From: Actinomycetes bacterium
Lineage (GTDB): Bacteria; Actinomycetota; Actinomycetes; Actinomycetales; Cellulomonadaceae
Assembly: GCA_023432565.1 (NCBI GenBank)
Contig: JAEYUL010000053.1
Coordinates: 1-24,528, forward strand
Length of the DNA: 24,528 bases
Reading direction: 5' to 3'
A program made the position numbers and the translations under genes. Numbering within the stretch: position 1 is the first letter of the stretch; the number at the start of each line of letters is the position of its first letter. The notes below the pieces were generated by a model. It worked only from the letters and a program-made list of their open reading frames with translations, was not told the origin of the DNA and searched no databases. Below are positions 11,770-19,948 of the stretch, piece by piece.

Positions 11770-14313
11770 GTGCGTCAGACTCGAGCTGTGATCGACGTGC
11801 TCTCCTCCGCCGGCCCGTCCGGCGCGCGCCCGGGAAGCACGTGGGGCTGGCTGCCCGAGCACGCAGCGATGCCGACCGAGACGGACCTGGCGCGCGCCCG
11901 CACCGAGGCGGAGGCGCTGCTCGCCGACCACGGCGTCACGTACGGCCGGGCCGCCGAGCACGAGCCGTGGCGGCTGGACCCCGCACCGGTCGTGCTCGAC
12001 GAGGACGAGTGGTCCCGCCTCGAGGCCGGGATCGCGCAGCGCGCGGAGCTGCTCGACGCCGTGCTGCAGGACCTCTACGGCCCACGACGGCTGCTCACGG
12101 ACTCGCTGCTGCCGCCCACCTCCGCGGTGGCGCACCCCGGCTTCCTGCGCGCGGTCGACGGGCTGCGGCTGCCGGGCGGTCGTGAGCTCGTCGTGGCCGC
12201 GACCGACCTCGCGCGCGACGACGACGGCACGTGGCTCGCGCTCGCGGACCGGACCCAGGCGCCCTCGGGAGCCGGGTACGCGATGGAGGGCCGGCGCGTC
12301 GTCGCGCAGGTGCTCGAGGGCGTGTACCGGCAGACCCCGATCCAGCGGCTCGGCCCGTTCTTCCGGGCGCTGCGCCAGACGCTGCACGACGTCGCGCCGC
12401 CGTCGGCCCCGCAGCCCCGGGTCGCGCTGCTCACGCCCGGGCCAGGCTCCGAGACCGCGTTCGACCAGGCCTACCTGGCCTCGATGCTCGGCCTGCCGCT
12501 CGTCGAGGGCTCGGACCTCGTGGTGCGCGACGGCCGGCTGTGGATGCGAGGGCTGGACGGGACGGAGCCGGTCGACGTGCTGCTGCGGCGCGTCGACGCC
12601 GACTGGTGCGACCCGCTGGACCTGAGGACCGGCTCGCGGCTCGGGGTCCCCGGGCTCGTGCGGGCGGTGCGGGCGGGCACGCTCTCGGTGGTCAACCCGC
12701 TCGGGTCGGGCGTGCTGGAGAACCCGGCGGTCCTCGCGGCGCTGCCCCGCCTGGCGCGCACCGTGCTCGACCAGGACCTGCTGCTGCCGTCCGCCCCGAC
12801 GTGGTGGTGCGGCGAGCCGTCGTCGGCGTCCCACGTGCTGACGCACCTGAGCGACCTCGTGCTGATCCCCTTGTCCCGCGAGGAACGCGGCGTGCTCGGC
12901 TGGACGCTCGACGCGGCCGCGCGCGACGAGCTGGCGGCGCGGATCGCCGCCGAGCCGTGGCGCTGGGCCGGGCAGGCGCGAGTCGACGGCGGGGCGGTCG
13001 TGCCCGTCACGGGTGGCGACGACGCGTCCGCCGCCTCCGCGGGGGCACGCCGGGCCTCCGGCGTCGGGGTGCTGCGCACGTTCGCCGTGGCCCACCGTGG
13101 CGCGTACACGGTCATGGCAGGCGGCCTCGCACGCGTCGCCGACGGACCGGTGGTCTCGGCGAGCACGGGCGCCGTGGCCAAGGACGTGTGGGTGCTCGCC
13201 GGTGCGGGCGAGCAGGCCCCGGAGCCGACGACGGGCGTCGGCGAGATGCCCGTCCCGCGCCGCACGGGCGTCGGGATCTCGGCGCGCACCGCGGAGAACC
13301 TGTTCTGGCTCGGCCGCTACGCCGAACGTGCCGAGGACCAGGCACGCGACCTGCGTGTGGTCGTCGACCGTTGGGACGACTTCCACGGGCGCCCGAGGTC
13401 CGCGGGTGGTCGTGCGCTCGCGGTACTCGTCGGCGCGCTCGTCGAGCCGGACGCGACCCCCACCCCCACGCTGCGCGAGCTGGCGCTGGACCGGACGCGG
13501 CCCGAGTCGATCGCGGCGGCCGTGGCCGGGCTCGGCAACGCCGCCGCCGCGGTACGCGACCAGCTCTCGACCGACACGTTCGGGCCGCTCGCCCGGATCG
13601 AGCGCGCGCTGCGGGCCGAGCGCGCGCGTCAACGGGTGCCCGAGGTCGGGCTCGACCTGGGCCGGTTCGACGACGCGCGCGCCGCGACCGCCGGGCTGCG
13701 TCCCGTCCTCGACCGCACCCTCGAGGGCCTGCTCGCGGTCGCGGGCATCGTCGCCGAGGGACTGGTGCGGGACGTGGGCTGGCTGCTGCTCGACACGGGC
13801 CGCCGGATCGAGCGGGCCCAGCACGTGGTCGCCGCGCTGCGCCGCACGCTCGTCGAGCCGCTGCCGCCCACGGTCGAGGCGCACGTCGTCGACTCCGTGG
13901 TGCTCGCCCACGACTCCTCGATCACGTTCCGTCGCCGCTACCCCGACGACGCGGGTGTCACCGCGGTGATCGACCTGCTCCTCCTCGACGAGACCAACCC
14001 GCGGTCGCTGGCCTTCCAGCTCGAGCGTCTGCGCCGCGACCTGACCGGCGTCCCGATGCGCGCCCGGCCCACCGACGAACGCGACCGCCTGCTCTCCCAG
14101 ATCACGGACCTCGTCGCCGAGACCGACGCCGTGGCCGCTGCCGCGCCGGACGCCGACGGCCGTCGCGTCCGCCTGGCCGAGACGCTGGACTCGATCCAGT
14201 GGCGCCTGCTCGCGGTCGCCGACGAGATCGAGAAGGTGCACTTCGCGCGGCCCGCGACGGCGCGCGCGCTCGCCGACCCGTGGGACGCGGGCGACGAGGA
14301 GGAGGCGACGTGA
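11770..14313 (+). CDS. circularly permuted ATP-grasp / alpha-E domain fusion protein
   Basis: An 847-aa protein. Residues about 60-480 are a circularly permuted ATP-grasp domain of type 2 (DAVLQDLYGPRRLL; GVYRQTPIQRLGPFFRALRQ; LTPGPGSETAFDQAYLASML; SGVLENPAVLAALPRL). From about 498 an alpha-E helical domain follows (ARTAENLFWLGRYAERAEDQ ... RRYPDDAGVTAVIDLLLLDE). Mycobacterial Rv2567 has the same fusion. The family is linked to a peptide- or amide-bond-forming step in an unidentified pathway and normally accompanies a transglutaminase-like protease, which here is the next gene with a 4-bp overlap. GTG 11770 is the longest start; GTG 11788 (VIDVLSSAGP) is an equally possible start, and neither has a clear ribosome binding site. 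Product and substrate are unknown. Confidence 0.9.
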   Translation: MRQTRAVIDVLSSAGPSGARPGSTWGWLPEHAAMPTETDLARARTEAEALLADHGVTYGRAAEHEPWRLDPAPVVLDEDEWSRLEAGIAQRAELLDAVLQDLYGPRRLLTDSLLPPTSAVAHPGFLRAVDGLRLPGGRELVVAATDLARDDDGTWLALADRTQAPSGAGYAMEGRRVVAQVLEGVYRQTPIQRLGPFFRALRQTLHDVAPPSAPQPRVALLTPGPGSETAFDQAYLASMLGLPLVEGSDLVVRDGRLWMRGLDGTEPVDVLLRRVDADWCDPLDLRTGSRLGVPGLVRAVRAGTLSVVNPLGSGVLENPAVLAALPRLARTVLDQDLLLPSAPTWWCGEPSSASHVLTHLSDLVLIPLSREERGVLGWTLDAAARDELAARIAAEPWRWAGQARVDGGAVVPVTGGDDASAASAGARRASGVGVLRTFAVAHRGAYTVMAGGLARVADGPVVSASTGAVAKDVWVLAGAGEQAPEPTTGVGEMPVPRRTGVGISARTAENLFWLGRYAERAEDQARDLRVVVDRWDDFHGRPRSAGGRALAVLVGALVEPDATPTPTLRELALDRTRPESIAAAVAGLGNAAAAVRDQLSTDTFGPLARIERALRAERARQRVPEVGLDLGRFDDARAATAGLRPVLDRTLEGLLAVAGIVAEGLVRDVGWLLLDTGRRIERAQHVVAALRRTLVEPLPPTVEAHVVDSVVLAHDSSITFRRRYPDDAGVTAVIDLLLLDETNPRSLAFQLERLRRDLTGVPMRARPTDERDRLLSQITDLVAETDAVAAAAPDADGRRVRLAETLDSIQWRLLAVADEIEKVHFARPATARALADPWDAGDEEEAT

Positions 14314-15230
14314 GCCGCACGTACGACCTCGTGCACCGCACGACGTACACGTACCCGCAGGACGTCACCGACTCCTACGGGCGCACCGTCATGACGCCGC
14401 GGGACGTGCCCGGGCAGACGTGCCTGAGCAGCCAGGTCGAGATCGACCCGGCCCCCGCGGACAGCGCGGTGCACCACGACTACTTCGGGAACCGCACCAC
14501 GTACTACTGCGTCACGCAGCCGCACACCCGGCTGGTGGTCACCGCGCGCTCGACCATCGAGGTGACGCGCGGCCAGCCCGACCTGGCGGGCCTGCCGACG
14601 GTCGCCTGGGACGAGGCCGCGGGCGCGGTGCAGGCAGGGTCCCAGGCTGCGGCGATCTCGCCGGACTCGCTCGTCGCGCTGCGGGAGATGGTCCTGCCGT
14701 CCGCGCACGTGACGTTCGTCGACGAGGTGCGCGCCTGGGCGCAGCCCTCGTTCGCACCGGGGCGCCCGCTGGCCGAGGTCGTCGTCGACCTGTGCCACCG
14801 GATCCGGCACGAGCTCACGTACCGCACGGGGTCGACGACGGTCAGCACCACGCAGCGCCAGCTCCTCGCGCAGCGCACGGGCGTGTGCCAGGACTTCGCG
14901 CACCTGATGATCGCCGCCCTGCGGCTGCACGGGCTGCCCGCGCGCTACGTCAGCGGGTACCTCGAGACGCTGCCGCCTCCCGGTCGCGCCAAGCTGCGCG
15001 GTGCGGACGCGTCGCACGCGTGGGTGTCCGTGTGGATCCCGGGGGCCGGCTGGGTCGACGCCGACCCGACGAACGACCAGCTCGTCGACGACCGGTACGT
15101 GGTGCTCGGGTGGGGCCGTGACTACCACGACGTGCCGCCGTTGCGCGGCGTGATCTTCACCGAGGGCAGCGGGTCCAAGCTCTCGGTGCAGGTGGACCTC
15201 GTGCCGTCCGGGTCGCCCGCGTTCACCTGA
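14310..15230 (+). CDS. transglutaminase-like cysteine protease family protein
   Basis: A 306-aa protein. The N-terminal beta domain (YDLVHRTTYTYPQDVTDSYG) is that of the bacterial transglutaminase-like family. The catalytic core has GVCQDFAHLMIAALR with Cys193, SHAWVSVW with His236, and WVDADPTND with Asp252. It starts at GTG 14310 inside the preceding stop (GTGA), so the two proteins are made together. Genes of this kind regularly sit beside ATP-grasp/alpha-E genes; the pair is thought to make and break an amide or peptide bond in an uncharacterised small peptide or protein tag. No signal peptide, so it is cytoplasmic. The 40-bp gap to the convergent next gene has only a weak hairpin (CGGGG-ACG-CCCCG around 15253-15265). 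Confidence 0.92.
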   Translation: MSRTYDLVHRTTYTYPQDVTDSYGRTVMTPRDVPGQTCLSSQVEIDPAPADSAVHHDYFGNRTTYYCVTQPHTRLVVTARSTIEVTRGQPDLAGLPTVAWDEAAGAVQAGSQAAAISPDSLVALREMVLPSAHVTFVDEVRAWAQPSFAPGRPLAEVVVDLCHRIRHELTYRTGSTTVSTTQRQLLAQRTGVCQDFAHLMIAALRLHGLPARYVSGYLETLPPPGRAKLRGADASHAWVSVWIPGAGWVDADPTNDQLVDDRYVVLGWGRDYHDVPPLRGVIFTEGSGSKLSVQVDLVPSGSPAFT

Positions 15231-15269
15231 GCCGCACGGGCGGTGCCCGAGGCGGGGACGCCCCGGAGG

Positions 15270-16148
15270 TCAGCGTGGGGGAACCGCGCGCCGCGTGAGC
15301 TCGTGGGGGTCGACGACGAAGCCGTCGTCGTCGACGACGGTCCCGCCCGCCGCCCGCCACAGCGCCGCGACCACGCGCGCGACGGTGGGCGCGACGCGCT
15401 GCCGAGCGATCGCCCCCAGCGCCGAGTCAGGGTCCTCGCCGGCCGGCGGGTGCCACTTCACCCGGTAGGCCCACGGCCCGTACTCGCGCCAGTCGAGCGT
15501 GGTCAGCACCGCAGGCACGCTCTCGCCGCGCGAGGAGCGCAGCGTGACCGAGCCGTCGTACTCGAACACCGCGGTGACCGCGACGAGCGGCGGCCCGTCC
15601 GTGCCCGACGGCGTGGGTAGCTCGGTCGGGGCGACGCGTGCGCCGCTCATCGCGGGCCGCACGAGCGGCAGGACGTCCGCGGGCTGCAGCGGCACGGGTG
15701 ACCACAGGGTGAGCCCGGGTGCGGCCTGCGGGTCCGGGACGACGACCTGCGTGCGCGCGGCCGGGACGAGCATCCCGCGCACGTGCCGTGCGGCCGCGAC
15801 GCACCACGCGGAGACCTGCGGGGTCAGCTCGCCGTTCAGGGCGTACAGGTCGAGGGCGGCATCGGTGCGCAGGCCCGCGGCCCGGCACTGCTCGGCGTCG
15901 AGCGTGTGCGGGCCGACCAGGGCGACGCCGGCGACGGGCAGGCGCCCGGGCGACGAGGAGCTCGCGTCGTCGAGCGGGAGGCCGCGGAAGCGGGCGCCGG
16001 CGACCGGCCGCGCGGCCGCGGCGGCCATGGGCTCTCGCTCCCACGCGGCGTCCGGGAACCATGCGCGCACGAGCGCGAGCACGTCCGTTCCCGCGGGGAG
16101 CACGAGCACGTGGCAGCCGTCGAGCGCGGCCGGGAGCGCAGCGTCCAT
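15270..16148 (-). CDS. conserved hypothetical actinobacterial protein (292 aa)
   Basis: I do not recognise a domain. The ATG at 16148 begins MDAALPAALDGCHVLVLPAG, and third-position G/C use supports this strand. It alternates hydrophobic strands with Pro/Ala-rich linkers (LTLWSPVPLQPADVLPLVRP). The C-terminal half contains VAVTAVFEYDGSVTLRSSRG and WREYGPWAYRVKWHPPAG, both beta-like and aromatic-rich. It has no signal peptide and no membrane segment. It runs towards the transglutaminase gene, so it is not in that operon, and the upstream gap to the DinB gene is 262 bp. Confidence 0.72.
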   Translation of the reverse strand: MDAALPAALDGCHVLVLPAGTDVLALVRAWFPDAAWEREPMAAAAARPVAGARFRGLPLDDASSSSPGRLPVAGVALVGPHTLDAEQCRAAGLRTDAALDLYALNGELTPQVSAWCVAAARHVRGMLVPAARTQVVVPDPQAAPGLTLWSPVPLQPADVLPLVRPAMSGARVAPTELPTPSGTDGPPLVAVTAVFEYDGSVTLRSSRGESVPAVLTTLDWREYGPWAYRVKWHPPAGEDPDSALGAIARQRVAPTVARVVAALWRAAGGTVVDDDGFVVDPHELTRRAVPPR

Positions 16149-16249
16149 GGCCGGACGCTAGGGGGTGAATGCTGCCGGGATGTTTCGGTTTGGTCGCAAT
16201 CTGTGGGTCGGTTCCCTCGTCGACGGCACGTCGCCTGGCGAGGAGGGGG

Positions 16250-16329
16250 CGTGTCGTCCACCGACGAGCGCGTGTCGTCCACAGGCGTCGTGCACGACTA
16301 CCCACGGGTGTGGACAAGCCTGTGGACCG
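16250..16329. promoter_or_regulatory. cluster of DnaA-box-like sequences
   Basis: TTGTCCACA, the preferred DnaA box of GC-rich actinobacteria, is present on the minus strand at 16317-16309. Three near matches lie within 80 bp: TCGTCCACC (16254-16262), TCGTCCACA (16275-16283) and CGGTCCACA on the minus strand (16329-16321). The first two belong to a direct repeat CGTGTCGTCCAC spaced 21 bp (16250, 16271). It lies in the gap between two leftward genes. It may titrate DnaA or link expression to replication; it is not an origin. The rest of 16149-16410 shows nothing clear. Confidence 0.4.
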
Positions 16330-16410
16330 CGGGGTGTCGGGCGCCTCACGGACGCGCGCGACCCCACGGCGCCAGGTTCGCGCCGGGCCGTGGTGGGCGC
16401 AGTCGGGGCG

Positions 16411-16947
16411 TCAGGCGCGCACGTCGTGCAGGTGGTGCACCACGTCGTGCAGGAAGTACTGCCCGAGCGTGCGCACCGTGAAGAACGAGCCGTTCGAGCG
16501 CCGTCCGGTGCGCTCCCACGCCTCGTCCGGCACCGCGTCGAACCCCTCCGCCACGGCCTCACCCGCCTCGACGAGCTCGTCGGCGACGACCGCCGGGTCC
16601 TGCAGGTCGTACCGGTCCTCGAGGGCGGTCGCGTCCTGGTCCCAGTTCTCGAACAGCGGGTCCTCGTGAGCGAGCATGAGGTCGAGCCGCCCGGCGAACA
16701 CGCGGAACACGTCCCGCACGTGCGCCGAGTACTCGAGCGCCGACCACACCGCCGGCTCAGGACGCACGTGCACGTCGTCGCGGTTCAGCGCCGACAGGTA
16801 CCGCGGCAGCAGGTCGCGCACGGTCGCGCCGATCCGGCGAGGGTCCACGTCGGCGGCCGTGAACCCGCACTCGCCGCAGCGCTCGTGCAGCACCCAGGTC
16901 CAGTCCTTGTCGTCCGGCACGATCGGGTCGCTGAGATCGGTCGCCAT
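16411..16947 (-). CDS. DinB-like four-helix-bundle protein
   Basis: A 178-aa protein. VWSALEYSAHVRDVFRVFAG and the C-terminal FFTVRTLGQYFLHDVVHHLHDV match the DinB/YfiT-like superfamily, in which three histidines at the ends of helices bind a metal; His in YSAHV and in LHDVVHH are visible candidates. The N-terminus (WVLHERCGECGFTAADVD) carries a C-X-X-C pair found in an actinobacterial subgroup. Members include mycothiol-, bacillithiol- or glutathione-dependent transferases, but many have no known substrate, so the activity is open. It is divergent from gldA. Confidence 0.82.
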   Translation of the reverse strand: MATDLSDPIVPDDKDWTWVLHERCGECGFTAADVDPRRIGATVRDLLPRYLSALNRDDVHVRPEPAVWSALEYSAHVRDVFRVFAGRLDLMLAHEDPLFENWDQDATALEDRYDLQDPAVVADELVEAGEAVAEGFDAVPDEAWERTGRRSNGSFFTVRTLGQYFLHDVVHHLHDVRA

Positions 16948-17029
16948 GACGGCACGCTAGCAACCGCACCGCCCGTGACGGGAGGGGGGAGACCGCACGT
17001 CTCCTCCGAGGGGCAGAGGCGTCCCCGCG

Positions 17030-17099
17030 CGGTTCCGTGCGCAAGCGCACACGATGGAACCGAGGCCCGAACGGGGCTCGCCGGCGAGCGCTCGCCGGC
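17030..17099 (+). promoter_or_regulatory. structured leader of gldA: nested hairpin plus 20-bp palindrome
   Basis: CGGTTCC (17030-17036) pairs with GGAACCG (17056-17062), enclosing GTGCGC-AA-GCGCAC (17037-17050). A perfect 20-bp palindrome with core CGAGCGCTCG occupies 17080-17099. Both lie between the divergent DinB-like gene and gldA, the second ending 24 bp before the gldA ATG. The palindrome could be a repressor operator, or the two could be alternative RNA structures in the transcript. Confidence 0.45.
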
Positions 17100-17123
17100 T
17101 CGCTGTCGTGCAGGAGATGTGCC

Positions 17124-18260
17124 ATGTCCACCGTCCACGTCCTGGCCAGCCCGTCCCGTTACGTCCAGGGGAAGGGGGCGCTCGCCGGCCTGGGCGAGCG
17201 GATCGCCGCGATCGGCTCGTCACCCGTCCTCGTCGCCGACGACGTCGTGTGGGGGATCGTCGAGGCCGCCGTGAGCGGTTCGCTGCGCGGCGCCGGACTG
17301 CCGGTGGTCCGCGAGCCGTTCGGCACGTACGCCACGGCGGCCGCCGTGGACTCCCTCGTCGAGACCATCCGCTCGGGCGGCCACGACGTGGTCGTCGCGA
17401 TCGGCGGCGGTTCGGCGATCGACACCGTCAAGGCGGCCGGGCATCTCGCGGGGATCCGTTGGGTCAGCGTGCCCACCGCCGCGTCGTCGGACGCTCCCAC
17501 ATCCGCGCTGTCGGTGATCTACACCGAGTCCGGGGAGTTCGTGGAGTACCGGTTCTTCCCGAAGAACCCCGACCTCGTGCTCATCGACACCGAGGTCGTC
17601 GCGAACGCCCCCGAGGCGTTCCTCGTCGGCGGCATCGGCGACGCGCTCGCCACCTGGGTCGAGGCGCGCGCGGTCGCGCGCGGCACGGGGACCACCATGG
17701 CCGGCGGGCGGCCCACCGCCACCGGGACCGCGCTGGCCAAGCTCTGCTGGGAGCTGCTGTGGGAGAACGCGCTCGGCGCGCTCGACGCGGTGCGCGCGCA
17801 CACCGTCACGCCCGCGCTGGAAGCCGTCGTCGAGGCGAACACGCTGCTGTCCGGCCTCGGGTTCGAGTCCGGCGGCCTGGCGGCCGCGCACGCCATCCAC
17901 AACGGCCTGACCGCAGCACCGCAGACGCACGGGCTCACCCACGGCCAGAAGGTCAACATCGGCACGGTCACCCAGCTCGTCCTCGAGGGCGCGCCCGCCC
18001 AGGAGATCGAGGACTTCGTGGTGTTCACGACGAAGGTCGGTCTGCCCAACACGCTCACGGAGGTGGGCCTGAGCCCGGACTCGCCCGAGCTCGAGGCCGT
18101 CGCCGCCGCGGCGACCGCCGACGGCGAGACCATCCACGCGATGCCCTTCCCGGTGACCGCGCCGATGGTGCTCGACGCGCTGCGCACCATCGAGGGGCTC
18201 GCCCGCCGGGTCCGCGTGGCCCACCACCTGCCCGAGCCCGAGTCGTACGTCGCGCACTGA
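17124..18260 (+). CDS. gldA: glycerol dehydrogenase (NAD-dependent, zinc-containing)
   Basis: A 378-aa protein of the iron/zinc-containing alcohol dehydrogenase family, oxidising glycerol to dihydroxyacetone with NAD. VAIGGGSAIDTVKAAGHLAG (around 92-110) is the nucleotide-binding glycine-rich segment, and VPTAASSDAPTSALSVIY (around 116-133) is typical of GldA. The zinc ligands expected from the Bacillus enzyme are present as Asp173 (GIGDAL), His256 (AHAIHNGL) and His273 (HGLTHGQ). Length fits the family (about 365-380). ATG 17124 follows AGGAG. It is transcribed alone, with a structured leader. A glycerol-1-phosphate dehydrogenase is the nearest alternative but fits the motifs less well. Confidence 0.92.
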   Translation: MSTVHVLASPSRYVQGKGALAGLGERIAAIGSSPVLVADDVVWGIVEAAVSGSLRGAGLPVVREPFGTYATAAAVDSLVETIRSGGHDVVVAIGGGSAIDTVKAAGHLAGIRWVSVPTAASSDAPTSALSVIYTESGEFVEYRFFPKNPDLVLIDTEVVANAPEAFLVGGIGDALATWVEARAVARGTGTTMAGGRPTATGTALAKLCWELLWENALGALDAVRAHTVTPALEAVVEANTLLSGLGFESGGLAAAHAIHNGLTAAPQTHGLTHGQKVNIGTVTQLVLEGAPAQEIEDFVVFTTKVGLPNTLTEVGLSPDSPELEAVAAAATADGETIHAMPFPVTAPMVLDALRTIEGLARRVRVAHHLPEPESYVAH

Positions 18261-18290
18261 CCGCCGCGCGCGGGCTTCGTCAGCGCGCCG

Positions 18291-19046
18291 TCACAGGGCG
18301 GCGCGCAGGAACGCGATGTCGTCGGCCTGACCCTCGGCCGGGGTCTCGACGATCGCGTCGCAGCCCGCCTCGCGGACCACGTGCGCGATGAGCTCGGGCG
18401 GGATGGTGCCGTGCGCGAAGCTGGCGTGCCGGTCCCGGTTCGAGCCCGCCTCGTCACGCGAGCTGTTCGCGTGCACCAGGTCGATGCGGCCCGTGATCGC
18501 GGTGACGTCCTCGACCACGGTCTCCAGGTCGAGGCCCGACGCCCAGGCGTGGCAGGTGTCGAGGCAGAAGCCCACGTCGTACTGGCCGATCGCGTCCCAC
18601 AGCCGTGCGATCGCCTCGAGCGTGCGCGCGCACGCGTTCTCGCCGCCGGCGGTGTTCTCGACGAGCACGCGCACGGGGTACGTCGCGCGCTCGAACGTCT
18701 TGCGCCAGTTGTCGATCCCCACCGCGAGGTCGTCGCCCGCGCCCACGTGCCCGCCGTGCACGATCAGCCCACGCGCCCCGAGGGTCGCGGCCGCCGCGCT
18801 GTGCTGGGCGATCATGTTCCGGCTCGGGATGCGGATGCGGTTGTTGGTCGAGGCGACGTTGACCAGGTACGGGGCGTGCACGTAGACGCCGAGTCCGCTC
18901 GCGACGATCGCGTCGGCGTCCGGCCGCGGCTCGGGCTTCTTCCAGCCCTGCGGGTCCGCGAGGAACACCTGCACCGCCTGCGCGCCCGTCTCGGCGGCCG
19001 CCGCCACCGGGTCGTCGCCGCGGGTGTGCGCACCGATCAGCACCAC
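18291..19046 (-). CDS. nfo: deoxyribonuclease IV (endonuclease IV, AP endonuclease)
   Basis: A 251-aa TIM-barrel protein that cleaves DNA 5' to abasic sites in base-excision repair. Family landmarks are IGAHTRGDD at the start, YVHAPYLVNVASTNN (about 75-90), LIVHGGHVGAGDD (about 113-125), VLVENTAGGEN (about 149-159), DVGFCLDTCHAWASGLDL (about 176-193), LVHANSSRDEAGSNRDRHAS and IVETPAEG. They carry the His, Glu and Asp residues of the three-zinc centre. The start is GTG 19046 with AAGGTGAC upstream; the next codon is also GTG. It is convergent with gldA and divergent from the TetR gene. Confidence 0.92.
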   Translation of the reverse strand: MVLIGAHTRGDDPVAAAAETGAQAVQVFLADPQGWKKPEPRPDADAIVASGLGVYVHAPYLVNVASTNNRIRIPSRNMIAQHSAAAATLGARGLIVHGGHVGAGDDLAVGIDNWRKTFERATYPVRVLVENTAGGENACARTLEAIARLWDAIGQYDVGFCLDTCHAWASGLDLETVVEDVTAITGRIDLVHANSSRDEAGSNRDRHASFAHGTIPPELIAHVVREAGCDAIVETPAEGQADDIAFLRAAL

Positions 19047-19233
19047 GTCGTCACCTTGTCGTCCGTTCCGTCGTCGGGCCGTCGCCTGCGCGTACCCGTC
19101 CCGCGCACGACGCTAGGCCATCGCGCCGACATCCCGCCGGGCTCGGCCGCTCGACGGGCGGCGCCACACGGACGGGCGTCTGACCTGGGGCGGCGCGTGC
19201 GGGCTGCGCGCCGGTCCACGGGATGCGGGGGTT

Positions 19234-19250
19234 CTGACATGTTGTGTCAG
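19234..19250. promoter_or_regulatory. palindromic operator in front of the TetR gene
   Basis: CTGACA-TGTTG-TGTCAG is a perfect inverted repeat of 6 bp arms around 5 bp. A further half site CTGTCAG follows at 19252-19258. It ends 9 bp before the TetR ATG at 19260, so the bound protein would block expression. TetR repressors commonly regulate themselves in this way; the match to this protein is inferred from position. Confidence 0.6.
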
Positions 19251-19259
19251 ACTGTCAGC

Positions 19260-19940
19260 ATGCCCAAGATCATCGGCGGGTCGCTCCATGAGCACCGTGA
19301 GCAGACCCGGCTGAAGCTGTTCGCCGCGCTGTCCACCCTCATGGCCGAGCGCGGTTTCGACGCCGTGACGCTCGCCGAGATCGCGGCGGCCGCGGGCGTG
19401 GGCCGCACCGCGGTGTACAACCACTTCCCCGACAAGGAGGCGCTGCTCCTCGGCTTCATCACGCACGAGACCGAGCAGTACGCCGCGTCGCTGCGCAAGG
19501 CGCTCGACGACCTCGACGACCCGGTCGAGCGGCTGCGCGCCTACGTGAGCCAGCAGATCCAGCTCAAGCGCGTGTACCACGTGGCGCCCGGTCCCGAGCT
19601 GCGCACCGTGCTGTCCCGCCAGACGCAGCAGCGCGTGCGCGAGCACGTCGTCATCGTCGAGCGGATCCTGCGGGACATCCTGACCGACGGCATCGCGTCC
19701 GGCGCCTTCCCCGAGCAGGACCTCGACACCACGGCGCCCCTGGTCATCGCGTGCCTGTCCGGGCGCGGCGTCCCCGAGGACGGCCCCGAGCGTGAGCGCG
19801 CGATCGCGCAGACCGAGGCGTTCGTGCTGCGTGCGGTGGGCGCGTCACCGACCGCGTTCGCCGACGCGTGTACCGCCAGGTCGCAGACCGGCGTGGCCGC
19901 CGACGACGAGGCCGCGCTGCTCGCTGCGGTCTCCGCCTGA
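19260..19940 (+). CDS. TetR/AcrR-family transcriptional regulator
   Basis: A 226-aa protein with the N-terminal TetR helix-turn-helix at about residues 37-57 (TLAEIAAAAGVGRTAVYNHF), followed by the usual PDKEALL and a helical ligand domain. MPKIIGGSLHEHREQTRLKL precedes it. There is no ribosome binding site before ATG 19260. Another in-frame ATG at 19239 lies inside the operator, so a leaderless or very short-leadered transcript is likely. The gene ends 8 bp before the methyltransferase start and is divergent from nfo by about 210 bp. The effector is unknown. Confidence 0.87.
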   Translation: MPKIIGGSLHEHREQTRLKLFAALSTLMAERGFDAVTLAEIAAAAGVGRTAVYNHFPDKEALLLGFITHETEQYAASLRKALDDLDDPVERLRAYVSQQIQLKRVYHVAPGPELRTVLSRQTQQRVREHVVIVERILRDILTDGIASGAFPEQDLDTTAPLVIACLSGRGVPEDGPERERAIAQTEAFVLRAVGASPTAFADACTARSQTGVAADDEAALLAAVSA

Positions 19941-19948
19941 CCGTCGGC

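Noticed and set aside
11701..14241. 846-aa minus-strand open frame
   Set aside because: It lies opposite the ATP-grasp/alpha-E gene and has no recognisable motif; open reverse frames are common in DNA this GC-rich.
12231..14309. Upstream extension of the transglutaminase reading frame
   Set aside because: This part is an Arg/Ala/Gly-rich shadow of the ATP-grasp gene; the family start is the GTG at 14310.
16250..16329. Chromosomal or plasmid replication origin
   Set aside because: There are few boxes, no AT-rich unwinding region, and no dnaA, dnaN or rep gene nearby.
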